Origin: a virus
Strand: one strand, 5' to 3'
Length of the DNA stretch: 38,355 nucleotides
Virus record (IMG/VR): IMGVR_UViG_3300021478_000013
Span: 1-38,355 of that record
The translations under genes were made by a program, and so were the position numbers. This document shows, piece by piece, positions 14,516 through 22,472 of this stretch. Every line of letters starts with the position of its first letter. Position 1 is the first letter of the stretch. Under the pieces are notes generated by a model that had not been told where the DNA came from, did not search any database, and was given only the letters and a program-made list of their open reading frames with translations.

Positions 14516-14755
14516 TTGATTATATGTTATGTACATGATTACCAAATTGTTTGTCATTGGAGTGATTTTGAAGATGATGGGACTTCTTGGTGTACTCATG
14601 CCTTTGATCGTATAAAAGGTTGGAATGATTTTCAAAACGAAGTTCATCATCCTACCCATTGGATGCCTCTTCCTAAGCCACCCACTGACAAACAATTTGG
14701 TAATCATGTACATAACATAAAATGTCCTCGCCATCTTTGGGAGCCGATTCAATAG
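14516..14755 (+). CDS. DUF551-like small protein, start unclear
   Basis: A plus-strand frame of 79 codons encodes CHWSDFEDDGTSWCTHAFDR, then HHPTHWMPLPKPP, the hallmark ending of DUF551-like phage proteins (THWMPLP-x-PP). There is no ATG in frame; TTG 14516 is the first possible start and no ribosome-binding site was seen. It lies alone on the plus strand inside a minus-strand cluster, so it may be a fragment that lost its start. The minus-strand frame over it (14492-14752) shows no recognisable pattern. Confidence 0.55.
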   Translation: MIICYVHDYQIVCHWSDFEDDGTSWCTHAFDRIKGWNDFQNEVHHPTHWMPLPKPPTDKQFGNHVHNIKCPRHLWEPIQ

Positions 14756-14771
14756 TAAACCATTCCATTTT

Positions 14772-15251
14772 CTACCACCCCATTAATTTAAATTCTTCGA
14801 TACAATCTAAATCCCAAATGCATCCACAGGAACAATCCCAGCCATAATACCAACAGCTTTCAAGAGATAATCTGCATGGCCATTGATATGGAGAAATAAT
14901 GATGCCCTGATAAATCTTTTTCACCTCATTCCACTCTAATTGATAGGTGTCCCATTCAACATCCCAGTCCCTTGTTTTAAGTGGGTATTTCTTTGTGAAT
15001 TGAAATATTTCTTCTGAAGTTTTAAGGTGAATAATTTTTGCATATTCTTTTAAAATGATATCGTAAGAATACTGTAGAGATTGTAATTGAAATCTTTCTA
15101 ACTCACACCACTCCTTCCAGTTATAACCAACATTCTCAGCTTCTACGCTGAACCAAATACCATTTGGCTTAGCTTGCCAACTTAATTCAGCTTGCTCATA
15201 TTTTCTTGGCTCAAGAGAAAATTTCTCATTCGTGTAGTGAATCAACCTCAT
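14772..15251 (-). CDS. Putative ADP-ribosyltransferase-fold phage protein
   Basis: This 159-aa protein opens MRLIHYTNEKF, has GIWFS at about residue 31, WKEWCELERFQLQ, then YQGIIISPYQWPCRL and WYYGWDCSCGCIWDLD near the end. The order H-Y-[TS], G-[IL]-W-[FV]-S and a late acidic Tyr/Trp-rich strand recalls the small ART-like proteins found in phages and bacteria that could modify host proteins or nucleic acids with ADP-ribose. I recognise the pattern but know no tested function. It stands between the membrane-protein pair and the sigma-like gene in a cluster suited to host takeover. Confidence 0.5.
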   Translation of the reverse strand: MRLIHYTNEKFSLEPRKYEQAELSWQAKPNGIWFSVEAENVGYNWKEWCELERFQLQSLQYSYDIILKEYAKIIHLKTSEEIFQFTKKYPLKTRDWDVEWDTYQLEWNEVKKIYQGIIISPYQWPCRLSLESCWYYGWDCSCGCIWDLDCIEEFKLMGW

Positions 15252-15263
15252 CTATTGAATACC

Positions 15264-15503
15264 TTATTTCTTATTTTTTTGTTCAATCTCAACAAGACGG
15301 CCATGAAATTCTTTTGATTCTGCTATCAAAGTATTTGTTAAATCAAAAATCATGCGAATATTTTCAGATCTATCAGATTTAAATTGATTAGATAAATCTC
15401 TCCTATCAGCATTTGCCTCAGCTCTTAACCAAAGAAACATAGCAAGCATAAATCCAAAATTTGCACCTATAATTGTTAATGCCTGTATCCAAGAATCTAT
15501 CAT
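15264..15503 (-). CDS. Small single-span membrane protein (79 aa, KNKK family)
   Basis: The start is ATG 15503, directly after AAGGAGATTTTT; the upstream extension is the tail of the 73-aa gene in another frame. A transmembrane helix (ALTIIGANFGFMLAMFLWLR) is followed by a charged helix (ADRRDLSNQFKSDRSENIRM) and the ending FHGRLVEIEQKNKK. The 73-aa neighbour ends HHGRLCIIEKKNKK, so the two are tandem paralogues. The HGRL-x-x-[IV]E ending occurs, to my memory, in many small membrane proteins of phages and intracellular bacteria. Function unknown; membrane topology suggests cytoplasmic coiled coil. Confidence 0.7.
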   Translation of the reverse strand: MIDSWIQALTIIGANFGFMLAMFLWLRAEANADRRDLSNQFKSDRSENIRMIFDLTNTLIAESKEFHGRLVEIEQKNKK

Positions 15504-15513
15504 AAAAATCTCC

Positions 15514-15735
15514 TTATTTTTTATTCTTTTTTTCAATAATGCAGAGCCTTCCATGATGATCTTTTGTGCAGAAATAAAGCTCTGAAACTTCTTTTCTTAT
15601 TTCTGAAATATCTCGATTAACATCATTTCTCATTTGTGTTATTGCATTATCTGTTCTATTCATGAAAAATATACATAATCCCCATGTTCCAGCGAATCCC
15701 CCACCTAATATCCAAAGTAAGACTGTTAATTCCAT
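15514..15735 (-). CDS. Small single-span membrane protein (73 aa, KNKK family)
   Basis: Starts at ATG 15735 after TGAGGAGATTTTT. The N-terminus is one hydrophobic helix (VLLWILGGGFAGTWGLCIFF), followed by a charged helix (ITQMRNDVNRDISEIRKEVS) and the ending HHGRLCIIEKKNKK. It is the tandem paralogue of the 79-aa gene 10 bp downstream; the junction AAA-TAA-GGAGATTTTT-ATG is repeated at the next boundary and again before the 53-aa gene. Possible holin-like or receptor-blocking role, unproven. Confidence 0.7.
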   Translation of the reverse strand: MELTVLLWILGGGFAGTWGLCIFFMNRTDNAITQMRNDVNRDISEIRKEVSELYFCTKDHHGRLCIIEKKNKK

Positions 15736-15745
15736 AAAAATCTCC

Positions 15746-16003
15746 TCATTTTTCATCTTCAAAATAAACTAAATCAGACATGATCTTTAAAAATACTTCT
15801 TCAAAAAGAATTGATAATTGCTTATTAGTTATTTTAAAATCTCTCAATGCATAATTGAAAATAACATCTTTTTTTAAAATTTTGAAAAGTCTATCTAAAT
15901 CATCTATAGTTATATTACTATTCCTGTGGTGCAAAACTGCAGATTCAAAATCTTCGTAATGTTCGAAATATTCGCCGTTATAGAAGAAATTAGTTTTTTT
16001 CAT
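15746..16003 (-). CDS. Hypothetical protein (85 aa)
   Basis: A small acidic helical protein, MKKTNFFYNGEYFEHYEDFE followed by ITIDDLDRLFKILKKDVIF and LFEEVFLKIMSDLVYFEDEK. No family recognised. Its start overlaps the end of the Cys-cluster gene by 14 bases, and its stop (TGA) is followed at once by the GGAGATTTTT leader of the first membrane gene, so the genes are translationally linked. Confidence 0.6.
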   Translation of the reverse strand: MKKTNFFYNGEYFEHYEDFESAVLHHRNSNITIDDLDRLFKILKKDVIFNYALRDFKITNKQLSILFEEVFLKIMSDLVYFEDEK

Positions 16004-16430
16004 TTTGATTTATTTCTTTCCATCGTTTTATGGTTTTTTTAGCTTTTTCAGTTCTCCAGGAATCTTCAATAAATTCTGCAATATCATGCTGATCTTCTTC
16101 AGTTTGATCGTGGATGACTAATTTTCCTTGTGTTGGTTTTAAACCTAAAGAATGTAATTCACATTTTTTTTCTTTCCAAAATGTGCATCCTTCTTTGCTA
16201 AAGGTTTGCCAAGGAGAATTTTTTCCTTCATATCCTTTTACGGCAGGTTTTAACATTTTTTCACCACCAGGTAATCCGTCATATATTAAACGATTTCCAT
16301 AGCCAGTATTCATTAATATTTCCATATCGTCAGGAGTACCACAACATGGTGCGTGACACATTAAAGAACATTTCTCACAATCGCACTCTGTAGGTAGAAC
16401 AGTTAATTTTTTAATTTGTGTAAAATTCAT
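15990..16430 (-). CDS. YkgJ-like cysteine-cluster protein
   Basis: In this 146-aa protein Cys residues are arranged CDCEKCSLMCHAPCCGTPDD near residue 17, then GCTFWKEKKCELHSLGLKPT near residue 85. The pattern of an N-terminal Cys cluster followed by C-[TS]-F/L-x...C-x-[IL]-H-x-x-x-x-[KR]-P is that of YkgJ-type proteins, thought to bind zinc or an iron-sulfur cluster. The first Cys group is denser than in standard YkgJ proteins. A phage role is unknown. The start abuts the XRE gene. Confidence 0.6.
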   Translation of the reverse strand: MNFTQIKKLTVLPTECDCEKCSLMCHAPCCGTPDDMEILMNTGYGNRLIYDGLPGGEKMLKPAVKGYEGKNSPWQTFSKEGCTFWKEKKCELHSLGLKPTQGKLVIHDQTEEDQHDIAEFIEDSWRTEKAKKTIKRWKEINQNEKN

Positions 16431-16687
16431 TAAAAATCCTTTTTTATTGTTATGTTTCCTTTTTCATTTTCACAACGACTAGAACGAATAAAAATATCAC
16501 AATCTAATAATGTAAGAAAAATAAGAAGTTTGCCTAATGTAAATCCTTTTAATTTTCCTGAAAGAATAAGTGAAACTTTTGATTGAGATATATTAAGAAT
16601 TTTACCCGCTTCAACTTGAGTTAAATCCTTCATTTTGATTATTTCTTTTATTATCTCAGCAGTTTGTTTTTTGATATCTTCTCTCAT
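16430..16687 (-). CDS. XRE-family (HigA/HTH_37-like) regulator
   Basis: This 85-aa protein has a helix-turn-helix DLTQVEAGKILNISQSKVSL followed by LSGKLKGFTLGKLLIFLTLLD and DIFIRSS. This L-T-Q-x-E-A...I-S-Q-x-K-V-S...G-K-x-x-x-F-[ST]-L-x-x-L arrangement is the HigA antitoxin-like HTH_37 type. No RelE/HigB toxin frame lies next to it, so it is more likely a solitary repressor of its own divergent promoter region (16688-16814), which also serves the tail fibre gene. It is the first gene of the minus-strand cluster. Confidence 0.78.
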   Translation of the reverse strand: MREDIKKQTAEIIKEIIKMKDLTQVEAGKILNISQSKVSLILSGKLKGFTLGKLLIFLTLLDCDIFIRSSRCENEKGNITIKKDF

Positions 16688-16814
16688 CTTAAAACCTCAT
16701 TGCAATAAATATATCAGATTGGACATATTTTTGAAAGTCCGAAACTTTTCTTTAAAAATGACGTGTAATTTAATTCTTATAATATTAAATTTTAACTTTA
16801 CAAGGAGAAAAATT
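16688..16814. promoter_or_regulatory. Divergent promoter/operator region between XRE repressor and tail fibre
   Basis: The gap holds TATAAT (16778-16783) on the plus strand 31 bp before the fibre ATG, a TATATT box on the minus strand before the repressor, and an interrupted dyad TTGGAC...GTCCGAA (about 16719-16742) that could bind the repressor. No good -35 box was found for either direction, so an activator or the phage-encoded sigma/alpha-like proteins may be needed. Confidence 0.4.
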
Positions 16815-19175
16815 ATGTCATTCCCTTTTGCTTCATTCCCTTTTAATGCCGCTGGCGTTGATCAATTTGCCTTTCCACAGTTTCTATCACCTAATTTAAG
16901 AGCACCAACCATAAATGATATTCAGAATCCCGGTACAAGATGGATGGATAGTTCTGTAAATCCTCCTGTAATATATGAGACAACAGGTGCAGGAAATTGG
17001 AATCAAGCCGGAGGTGCTATAGCAACAACATCAACTTTTGGACAAGTTAAATTAAGTACCTTAGCACAGTTAGAAGGGGGAACAGCACCAGCGGGTGCAG
17101 TTGTTCCATTAGCAAACGATGTATTTACCTATGTTCAATCTGTCGTATTAGCAGGAGCAAATATTGCTCAAACTACAGTGACAGGTATTGTTAATTTAGC
17201 CACAAATGCTCAAGCAGTTGCAGGAACAGCAACAATTCCTGGTGTAACGGCTTTAGCGGTTCAACCTTCAAATTTAGCTGCAGTTTTTGCAGCTCCACCA
17301 GCAACGGGAAGTACAACACCTGCAGCAGGTACATTCACAAATTTAACAGCTGTTGGAACCGTTAGCCTTAATGCAACAGGAATAGGAACAACAACAATTG
17401 GAGGTTCTTCAGGAGCTATTACGATTGCTACAGGAGCGGGAAATTTTTCTTTAACAGGTGGTGGTAATACAGTAGGAATAGCCAATGATGCAGCAGCTAA
17501 TATTGTCACCTTGGGTTCATTGAATGGCGCAGCCTCGTTAGCTTTACAAGCTGGTACAGGTAATTTTACACTTAATGGAGCTGCTGCAACAACATATACT
17601 ATTGGTGCAGCAACAACAACAGGAACTATTACTATTGGCGGTACTGCTCAAACTGGAACAATGACTCTAGGTAGTTCTTCTGGTACTAATATAATCAATA
17701 TTGGTAATGGAACTGGTGCCACCACTTTAAATCTTGTTAATGTTCAAACTGCTGGAGCATTTAATGTAGGCGCTGGAATGACAACAGGAGTTATTACGAT
17801 TGGAGGAACAGCCCAAACAGGAACAATCACATTAGGTTCATCATCTGGAACAAATAGCATTTTAATTGCTAATGGTTCGGGAGCTTCTACAGTAAATATT
17901 GCTAATGTTCAAATAGCAGGTGCTGTGAATATAGGCGCTGGAATGACAACAGGAACTATTACAATAGGTGGCACAGGAGCACAAACAGGAACAATTACCA
18001 TCGCCCCAGGAACAGGAGCTCAAATTGTTAATATTGCAAACGCAAGCACTGGTATAAAAACTATTAATATAGGCGCAGGATTAGTTGCAAATGTTTTGAC
18101 AATTGGTTCACTAACTGGAGCCGCTTCTATGGCCCTGCAAGTTGGAACTGGTAATTTTACGCTTAATGGTGCAGCTACTTCTACTTATACTATTGGTGCA
18201 GCAACAACAACAGGAACCATTACTATTGGCGGTACTGCTCAAACTGGAACAATCACATTAGGTTCTTCATCAGGAACTAATATAGTAGCTATTTCAGCGG
18301 GAACAGGAACAAATACTCTTAATTTAGCTAGTATAGCCTCCATTTCAAATCCGAATGTTGTAAATATTGTTTCAGGTTCTATCCCAGCAGCAAACCAAAC
18401 TGTCAATATAATGACAGGTATAGGAACAGCTGGAACTTATGCATTTAATGTTCTAACAGGGGCGTCAACCGGGGTTACACAAAGTATTTCAATGGCTAAT
18501 GCAGCAACAGCTACTACTATAGCTATTGGTAATGCGACAGGTGCCTCTTCGATGACTTTAAAAGTAGGTACAGGTAATTTCTTATTGGATGGCGCTGCAA
18601 CATCGACAATCACCTTAGGCACATCTTTAACAACAGGAACTATTACTATCGGTGGAACTGCGCAGACGGGTGCTCTTACCCTAGGTTCTTCTTCAGGTAC
18701 CAATAGCGTCCTAATAGCCAATGGAGCAGGGGCAACGACCGTATCTATAGCAAACATTAGTACGAATACCAATGCGGTTAATATTGCAACGGCTTCCGGT
18801 GTGAATACAATCACTATAGGGACGATAAATTCGACTTCTGCCGTAAATATCAGGGCAGGATCAGGCAATACAAATATTACAGGTAATTTAAACTTCGTCA
18901 CTTCTGGAAACAAAATTTTAAGTGCTAATGTCGGAACAACGACAGCGGCAGGTACAAATGCATTTGGTTCTGTTGCTTTAGTAGGAGGAACCGCTACAGT
19001 AGCAACAACAGCAGTAACAGCAAATTCTTTGATCTTTTTAACATGTCAAACTTTAGGAACAGTAGCGGTTGCATCTGGATATGCCGTTACTGCAAAATCA
19101 GCAGGAACAAGCTTTACAATTACTGCAAGTGCGGGAACAGATACCTCGACAATCGCATGGTTTATCATTAACTAA
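16815..19175 (+). CDS. Long repetitive tail fibre
   Basis: The 786-aa product starts at MSFPFASFPF after AAGGAG; the 60-codon upstream extension crosses the promoter and is not real. The N-terminal 100 residues form an attachment part (QNPGTRWMDSSVNPPVIYET). Residues about 210-690 are beta-strand repeats built on TITIGGTAQTG and TLGSSSGTN units, alternating with INIGNGTGATT-like units, forming a long shaft. The last 90 residues (SANVGTTTAAGTNAFGSVAL onward, ending IAWFIIN) are a non-repetitive tip that should contact the receptor. Repeats are nearly identical in DNA (17595-17662 and 18186-18253), so length can change by recombination. Confidence 0.85.
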   Translation: MSFPFASFPFNAAGVDQFAFPQFLSPNLRAPTINDIQNPGTRWMDSSVNPPVIYETTGAGNWNQAGGAIATTSTFGQVKLSTLAQLEGGTAPAGAVVPLANDVFTYVQSVVLAGANIAQTTVTGIVNLATNAQAVAGTATIPGVTALAVQPSNLAAVFAAPPATGSTTPAAGTFTNLTAVGTVSLNATGIGTTTIGGSSGAITIATGAGNFSLTGGGNTVGIANDAAANIVTLGSLNGAASLALQAGTGNFTLNGAAATTYTIGAATTTGTITIGGTAQTGTMTLGSSSGTNIINIGNGTGATTLNLVNVQTAGAFNVGAGMTTGVITIGGTAQTGTITLGSSSGTNSILIANGSGASTVNIANVQIAGAVNIGAGMTTGTITIGGTGAQTGTITIAPGTGAQIVNIANASTGIKTINIGAGLVANVLTIGSLTGAASMALQVGTGNFTLNGAATSTYTIGAATTTGTITIGGTAQTGTITLGSSSGTNIVAISAGTGTNTLNLASIASISNPNVVNIVSGSIPAANQTVNIMTGIGTAGTYAFNVLTGASTGVTQSISMANAATATTIAIGNATGASSMTLKVGTGNFLLDGAATSTITLGTSLTTGTITIGGTAQTGALTLGSSSGTNSVLIANGAGATTVSIANISTNTNAVNIATASGVNTITIGTINSTSAVNIRAGSGNTNITGNLNFVTSGNKILSANVGTTTAAGTNAFGSVALVGGTATVATTAVTANSLIFLTCQTLGTVAVASGYAVTAKSAGTSFTITASAGTDTSTIAWFIIN
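17595..18253 (+). repeat. Long DNA repeat pair in the tail fibre gene
   Basis: Bases 17595-17662 and 18186-18253 are the same over 68 bp except for one T/C difference, 591 bp (197 codons) apart. Related shorter copies lie near 17795, 17960 and 18645. Recombination between the long copies would delete or add 197 residues in frame. Confidence 0.85.
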
Positions 19176-19189
19176 AAAGGAAATTAACA

Positions 19190-19420
19190 ATGCTAAAGAA
19201 TTTATCTCAATTAGAACATATCATCGAAGGTAAAGCATTTCGTTTTATTTGTGAAAATGATGCTCCAATTCACTTTGTAAAAGAAGCTCTTTTTCAATTT
19301 CAAAAGTATATTGGTCAAGTTGAAGACTATGCTAAAGCACAGCAAGCAGCTGCACCAATTGTAGAAGAAAAAAAAGAAGACCAAAAAATAGAACCTATTC
19401 AAGAGGCAGCTCATGTCTAA
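19190..19420 (+). CDS. Tail-fibre-associated small protein
   Basis: A 76-aa protein, MLKNLSQLEHIIEGKAFRF then NDAPIHFVKEALFQFQKYIG, with an acidic/Gln-rich disordered tail. From memory small proteins with this N-terminus lie beside fibre genes in many podovirus-like genomes and may help fibre folding or assembly. AAAGGA precedes the start; the stop overlaps the next ATG by 8 bases. Confidence 0.6.
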   Translation: MLKNLSQLEHIIEGKAFRFICENDAPIHFVKEALFQFQKYIGQVEDYAKAQQAAAPIVEEKKEDQKIEPIQEAAHV

Positions 19421-19760
19421 TCCTGAATTAGATAGTTTCCAAGCTATTTTAGCAGTGAGTTTTGATTTAACAACATTGACAGGAACCTTCCAGCCATTAA
19501 ATGGGCCTGGAGGGTTTTCAGATAATATAAAGATGTTGAAAATATTTAATGGTTCTGGTGTTGGTGTAGATATTAGTTACGATGGAATAAATAAACATGA
19601 TTTTTGGCCATCTGGTGGCACACTTATTTTTGATTTTCAAACAAATCATCAAGATGCGCCTCCTTATGGTTCGGGAACACTCTATGGGCGTGCAGGACAA
19701 ATTATTTGGGGTAGAACATCTACTACAGCAACATTTTTGCAGATTGCGGGTTATCGTTAG
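19413..19760 (+). CDS. Small virion protein
   Basis: This 115-aa protein has a beta-sandwich-like pattern: MLKIFNGSGVGVDISYDGIN, then HDFWPSGGTLIFDFQTNHQ and RAGQIIWGR...IAGYR. The N-G-[ST]-x-x-x-V-x-[IV]-S-x-D-G...H-D-x-x-P motif is common among small structural proteins in fibre operons. Probably a virion or fibre accessory protein; exact position unknown. AGGCAG lies upstream. Confidence 0.6.
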   Translation: MSNPELDSFQAILAVSFDLTTLTGTFQPLNGPGGFSDNIKMLKIFNGSGVGVDISYDGINKHDFWPSGGTLIFDFQTNHQDAPPYGSGTLYGRAGQIIWGRTSTTATFLQIAGYR

Positions 19761-19775
19761 AATAAAAGGATTAAA

Positions 19776-20651
19776 ATGTCACAATTTTTTCTTAATAGTG
19801 TTTCAGGTCCTATTCCGCCATCAGTTCCTACTTCTTTTGTTACAAATTCAGGAACAGCAGTACCAGTAGCTAATGTTTTAAATATATTAGGAACAACAGT
19901 TGCTGCAGGAGCTATTCCTTTTCAATTTATAGGTAGTGGAAATACTGTTACTGGCCAGATTCAATTATCTCAAGCTATTGCTTCCACTAATGCTAATAAT
20001 GTAGGATTATCAGCTTTTAATAGTGCTCAGTTTACTGTAGATGCAAATGGATTTGTGTCTATTATTGGTGGTTCACCAGTAGATTCTATCACAGCAGGGG
20101 CTAATATTAACTTAACAGGAACCGCAGCTAATCCTATCATCAATTTAAATACTCAAATTTTAGAGCCAGATGGAAGTGCAGCAGCCCCTTCTTATAGCTT
20201 TACAAGCAATCATGCTACAGGCGTTTTTAGAGATACTGGCAATGGTAGATTAGCTTTTAGTACTAATGGATCAAACTTCATGGAGGGCGATTCTAGTACT
20301 TTAAGTATTTTTTCTACAACCACTTTTATGACGAATCTTCAAAGAACAGGGTTCTTAGTAACGGGATATACTGTTCCCGGAGCTTATCCTTATACCGCAA
20401 TAGCTACAGACTATTATATTAGCGTCGATTCCTCAGCAGCAAGAACGATTAATCTTCCAAATGCACCTGCTGGCAATGCTAACAGAGTATTTATCATAAA
20501 AGATCGTACAGGAAATGCAGCCACTAATAATATTTCGATTACAACGCCAGGGGGGACAGTAACCTTTGATGGTTTAACTACCTATAAAATCGTTTCAAAT
20601 TTCGGAGCATTACAATTTATCTTCAATGGCACTAACTACGAGGCATTTTAA
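19776..20651 (+). CDS. Tail fibre protein (291 aa)
   Basis: The N-terminus (SQFFLNSVSGPIPPSVPTSF) and central part (SVDSITAGANINLTGTAANP, near residue 105) are typical of modular fibres, with a GxIxLS-type strand pattern. The C-terminal domain (YYISVDSSAARTINLPNAPA, VFIIKDRTGNA, GLTTYKIVSNFGALQFIFNG) is a beta-rich tip seen at the ends of many fibre and spike proteins. The stop shares its last base with the next ATG (TAATG), so it is translationally coupled to the spike-like protein. Confidence 0.75.
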   Translation: MSQFFLNSVSGPIPPSVPTSFVTNSGTAVPVANVLNILGTTVAAGAIPFQFIGSGNTVTGQIQLSQAIASTNANNVGLSAFNSAQFTVDANGFVSIIGGSPVDSITAGANINLTGTAANPIINLNTQILEPDGSAAAPSYSFTSNHATGVFRDTGNGRLAFSTNGSNFMEGDSSTLSIFSTTTFMTNLQRTGFLVTGYTVPGAYPYTAIATDYYISVDSSAARTINLPNAPAGNANRVFIIKDRTGNAATNNISITTPGGTVTFDGLTTYKIVSNFGALQFIFNGTNYEAF

Positions 20652-22000
20652 TGGGATTTAAGAATTATGGGGATAATGTTGGTCGTATCGTAGATCAATC
20701 TGGATTAGCTGATTTTACAACTATCGGATCGGCTCTGAATGCTATGTCAGCAGCTAGTTTAACAGGAACATTATTGATAAGACCAGGAACTTATACGGAA
20801 AATGTAACATTAATTCCTGGCATCAATCTCGCCGCTTGGAATACAGATTCAGCCAATGGAACAGTTATTATTAATGGAACCTGTACATTATCTACAGCTG
20901 GGACAGTTGATATAACAGGGATTGAACTGAAAACAAATTCTGCTCCATTTCTTACCGTATCCGGATCTGCGGCTTCAGCAGTAAATCTTTATGATTGTTT
21001 CCTTAATGCTTCTAATAATACAGGGATTAATTTTACTTCTTCAAGTGCAAGTGCATCTATTGCAATGTTTTCATGTTCTGGTAATGTGGGTACAACAGGA
21101 ATAGGATTTTTTTCTCATTCTTCAGCCGGAACAATGACTATAAATGGTTGTATTCTTAATAATAGTGGGGGTACTACTACAGTTAGTACGCAATCCGCTG
21201 GCGGCCTTACTATTGAAAATAATTATTTATCATTTCCAATCTCTATAAGTTCTACAGCAACATTTAGCGGTTTATATAGTTATTTTGATACATCTAATTT
21301 AAATATTACTCCAATTACTTCTAGCGTTACCATCGGTTTAGTCACTTGTGATCTTAAAGGGGGAACTGCCGTACCTTTAATAATTAATACTAATACGGCC
21401 TATGTCCATAATTGTACATTTGCATCATCCAATATTCATTTATCAGGCGGAACGGGTACATTAGCTTACAGTCCTATTTTCCCAGGTGATTCAAATACAC
21501 TTGGAACCCCAAATACATCTACAAATACGCCTCAGATTATTTCATCTATCTATACGCAAGGGTTAACATTTGACAATGTCTCTACAATGGCTAATTATGT
21601 TTCTGGTGGTAGCTTTTCACCCACAATTACAAATACCGGAACAGCCCCCACAGTAACGTATACAGATAATGTTGGGGTTTATACTCAAATAGGAAATCGT
21701 GTTTTCGTTGATGTTGCTATTGATTTAGCTTCCTATACTGCTGGAACTGGAAATGCGCAAATAACACTTACAGGAGCTCCTACACCAAGCGCCACAGCAA
21801 ACAATTTTGCGGTTGGAACAATGTTGCTCAACAGTGTAACTTTTGATGCTGCAGTATTATATTATGTCGGTAGAATATCCCCAGGAAGTTTAAATTTAGG
21901 AATAATCGGAATGCGAACAGCAGCCGGGGTAACAGCATTAAGCGCAACTGGATTAAGTGCTTCAAGTGCTATTAGAGCTTCAGTTTGTTATCATGTTTAA
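20651..22000 (+). CDS. Beta-helix tail spike-like protein
   Basis: A 449-aa protein. After a short head (GRIVDQSGLADFTTIGSALN) comes LLIRPGTYTENVTLIPGINL, the usual entry into a parallel beta-helix of the pectate-lyase type, then rungs rich in Asn, Ser and Thr (residues about 60-280). The C-terminal part (VGVYTQIGNRVFVDVAIDLA, ALSATGLSASSAIRASVCYHV) is a jelly-roll-like tip. No catalytic acid pair could be assigned by eye, so enzyme activity on surface glycans is possible but not shown. It ends convergently with the minus-strand lipoprotein-like gene. Confidence 0.75.
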   Translation: MGFKNYGDNVGRIVDQSGLADFTTIGSALNAMSAASLTGTLLIRPGTYTENVTLIPGINLAAWNTDSANGTVIINGTCTLSTAGTVDITGIELKTNSAPFLTVSGSAASAVNLYDCFLNASNNTGINFTSSSASASIAMFSCSGNVGTTGIGFFSHSSAGTMTINGCILNNSGGTTTVSTQSAGGLTIENNYLSFPISISSTATFSGLYSYFDTSNLNITPITSSVTIGLVTCDLKGGTAVPLIINTNTAYVHNCTFASSNIHLSGGTGTLAYSPIFPGDSNTLGTPNTSTNTPQIISSIYTQGLTFDNVSTMANYVSGGSFSPTITNTGTAPTVTYTDNVGVYTQIGNRVFVDVAIDLASYTAGTGNAQITLTGAPTPSATANNFAVGTMLLNSVTFDAAVLYYVGRISPGSLNLGIIGMRTAAGVTALSATGLSASSAIRASVCYHV

Positions 22001-22236
22001 TCTGAAAAATCATTTTGAATTAGACCTTCATAACATTTACATCTTAAAATGATTTGCTTTGCTTGCTTCGTATATTCTACACCGCCTAAATAATATAAAT
22101 ACATTCCATGACCTATCGGAAGACCTAAATCATTTACAACTTCAGCCTCTAATATTTCAATGCTATGTAAGCATTTTTCACAGGCATCAATTCTAACACA
22201 AAATACAAATACAATAAACCAAACAAACCATTTCAT
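21997..22236 (-). CDS. Secreted or lipoprotein-like small protein
   Basis: The 79-aa product starts at ATG 22236 (after AGGACAG), nine codons inside a longer frame. MKWFVWFIVFVFCVRIDAC is a signal sequence with an imperfect lipobox (I-D-A-C), followed by a mature part with CEKC and ILRCKCYEG cysteine motifs, suggesting metal binding or disulfides. No family recognised. It could act in the envelope, for example in superinfection exclusion or lysis. It ends convergent to the spike gene, overlapping it by 4 bases. Confidence 0.5.
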   Translation of the reverse strand: MKWFVWFIVFVFCVRIDACEKCLHSIEILEAEVVNDLGLPIGHGMYLYYLGGVEYTKQAKQIILRCKCYEGLIQNDFSD

Positions 22237-22286
22237 AACTGCTGTCCTAAAATTTTGCATAAGATTAAAGAAAATGAAAATTTAAA

Positions 22287-22406
22287 TCAAGGAAAATCAC
22301 TGTCAATATCAAAAGAATCATTTTTAGATGTCTTGATACTGCCTTTGTAAAAATATCTGCATAATAAAAAAAGAAAGATCATAGACAAAAATATTTGAAA
22401 TTCCAT
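22287..22406 (-). CDS. 39-aa membrane protein
   Basis: MEFQIFLSMIFLFLLCRYFY is one hydrophobic helix, followed by a polar tail with an acidic end (DSFDIDSDFP). ATG 22406 has TAGGA 6 bases upstream, better than a GTG at 22481 that would add 25 hydrophobic residues but has no site. Function unknown. Confidence 0.45.
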   Translation of the reverse strand: MEFQIFLSMIFLFLLCRYFYKGSIKTSKNDSFDIDSDFP

Positions 22407-22472
22407 AGAAAATCCTAGCTTGTGAATTAAAATATTATATATAAATGTAATAAATAACAATGGAAATGAAAT

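Noticed and set aside
14492-14752. 86-aa minus-strand frame
   Set aside because: It mirrors the DUF551-like plus frame, with no recognisable pattern or ribosome-binding site.
16430-16687. Toxin-antitoxin pair
   Set aside because: The HigA-like protein has no toxin frame next to it on either side.
16635-16814. 60-codon N-terminal extension of the long fibre
   Set aside because: It covers the promoter region and the XRE gene start; AAGGAG directly before ATG 16815 sets the true start.
17595-18700. CRISPR-like or mobile repeat
   Set aside because: Repeats are in frame and encode fibre shaft units.
18437-18913. 158-aa minus-strand frame
   Set aside because: It is the complement of the repetitive fibre gene; its Val/Pro/Ile-rich content simply reflects the Gly/Thr/Ala repeats.
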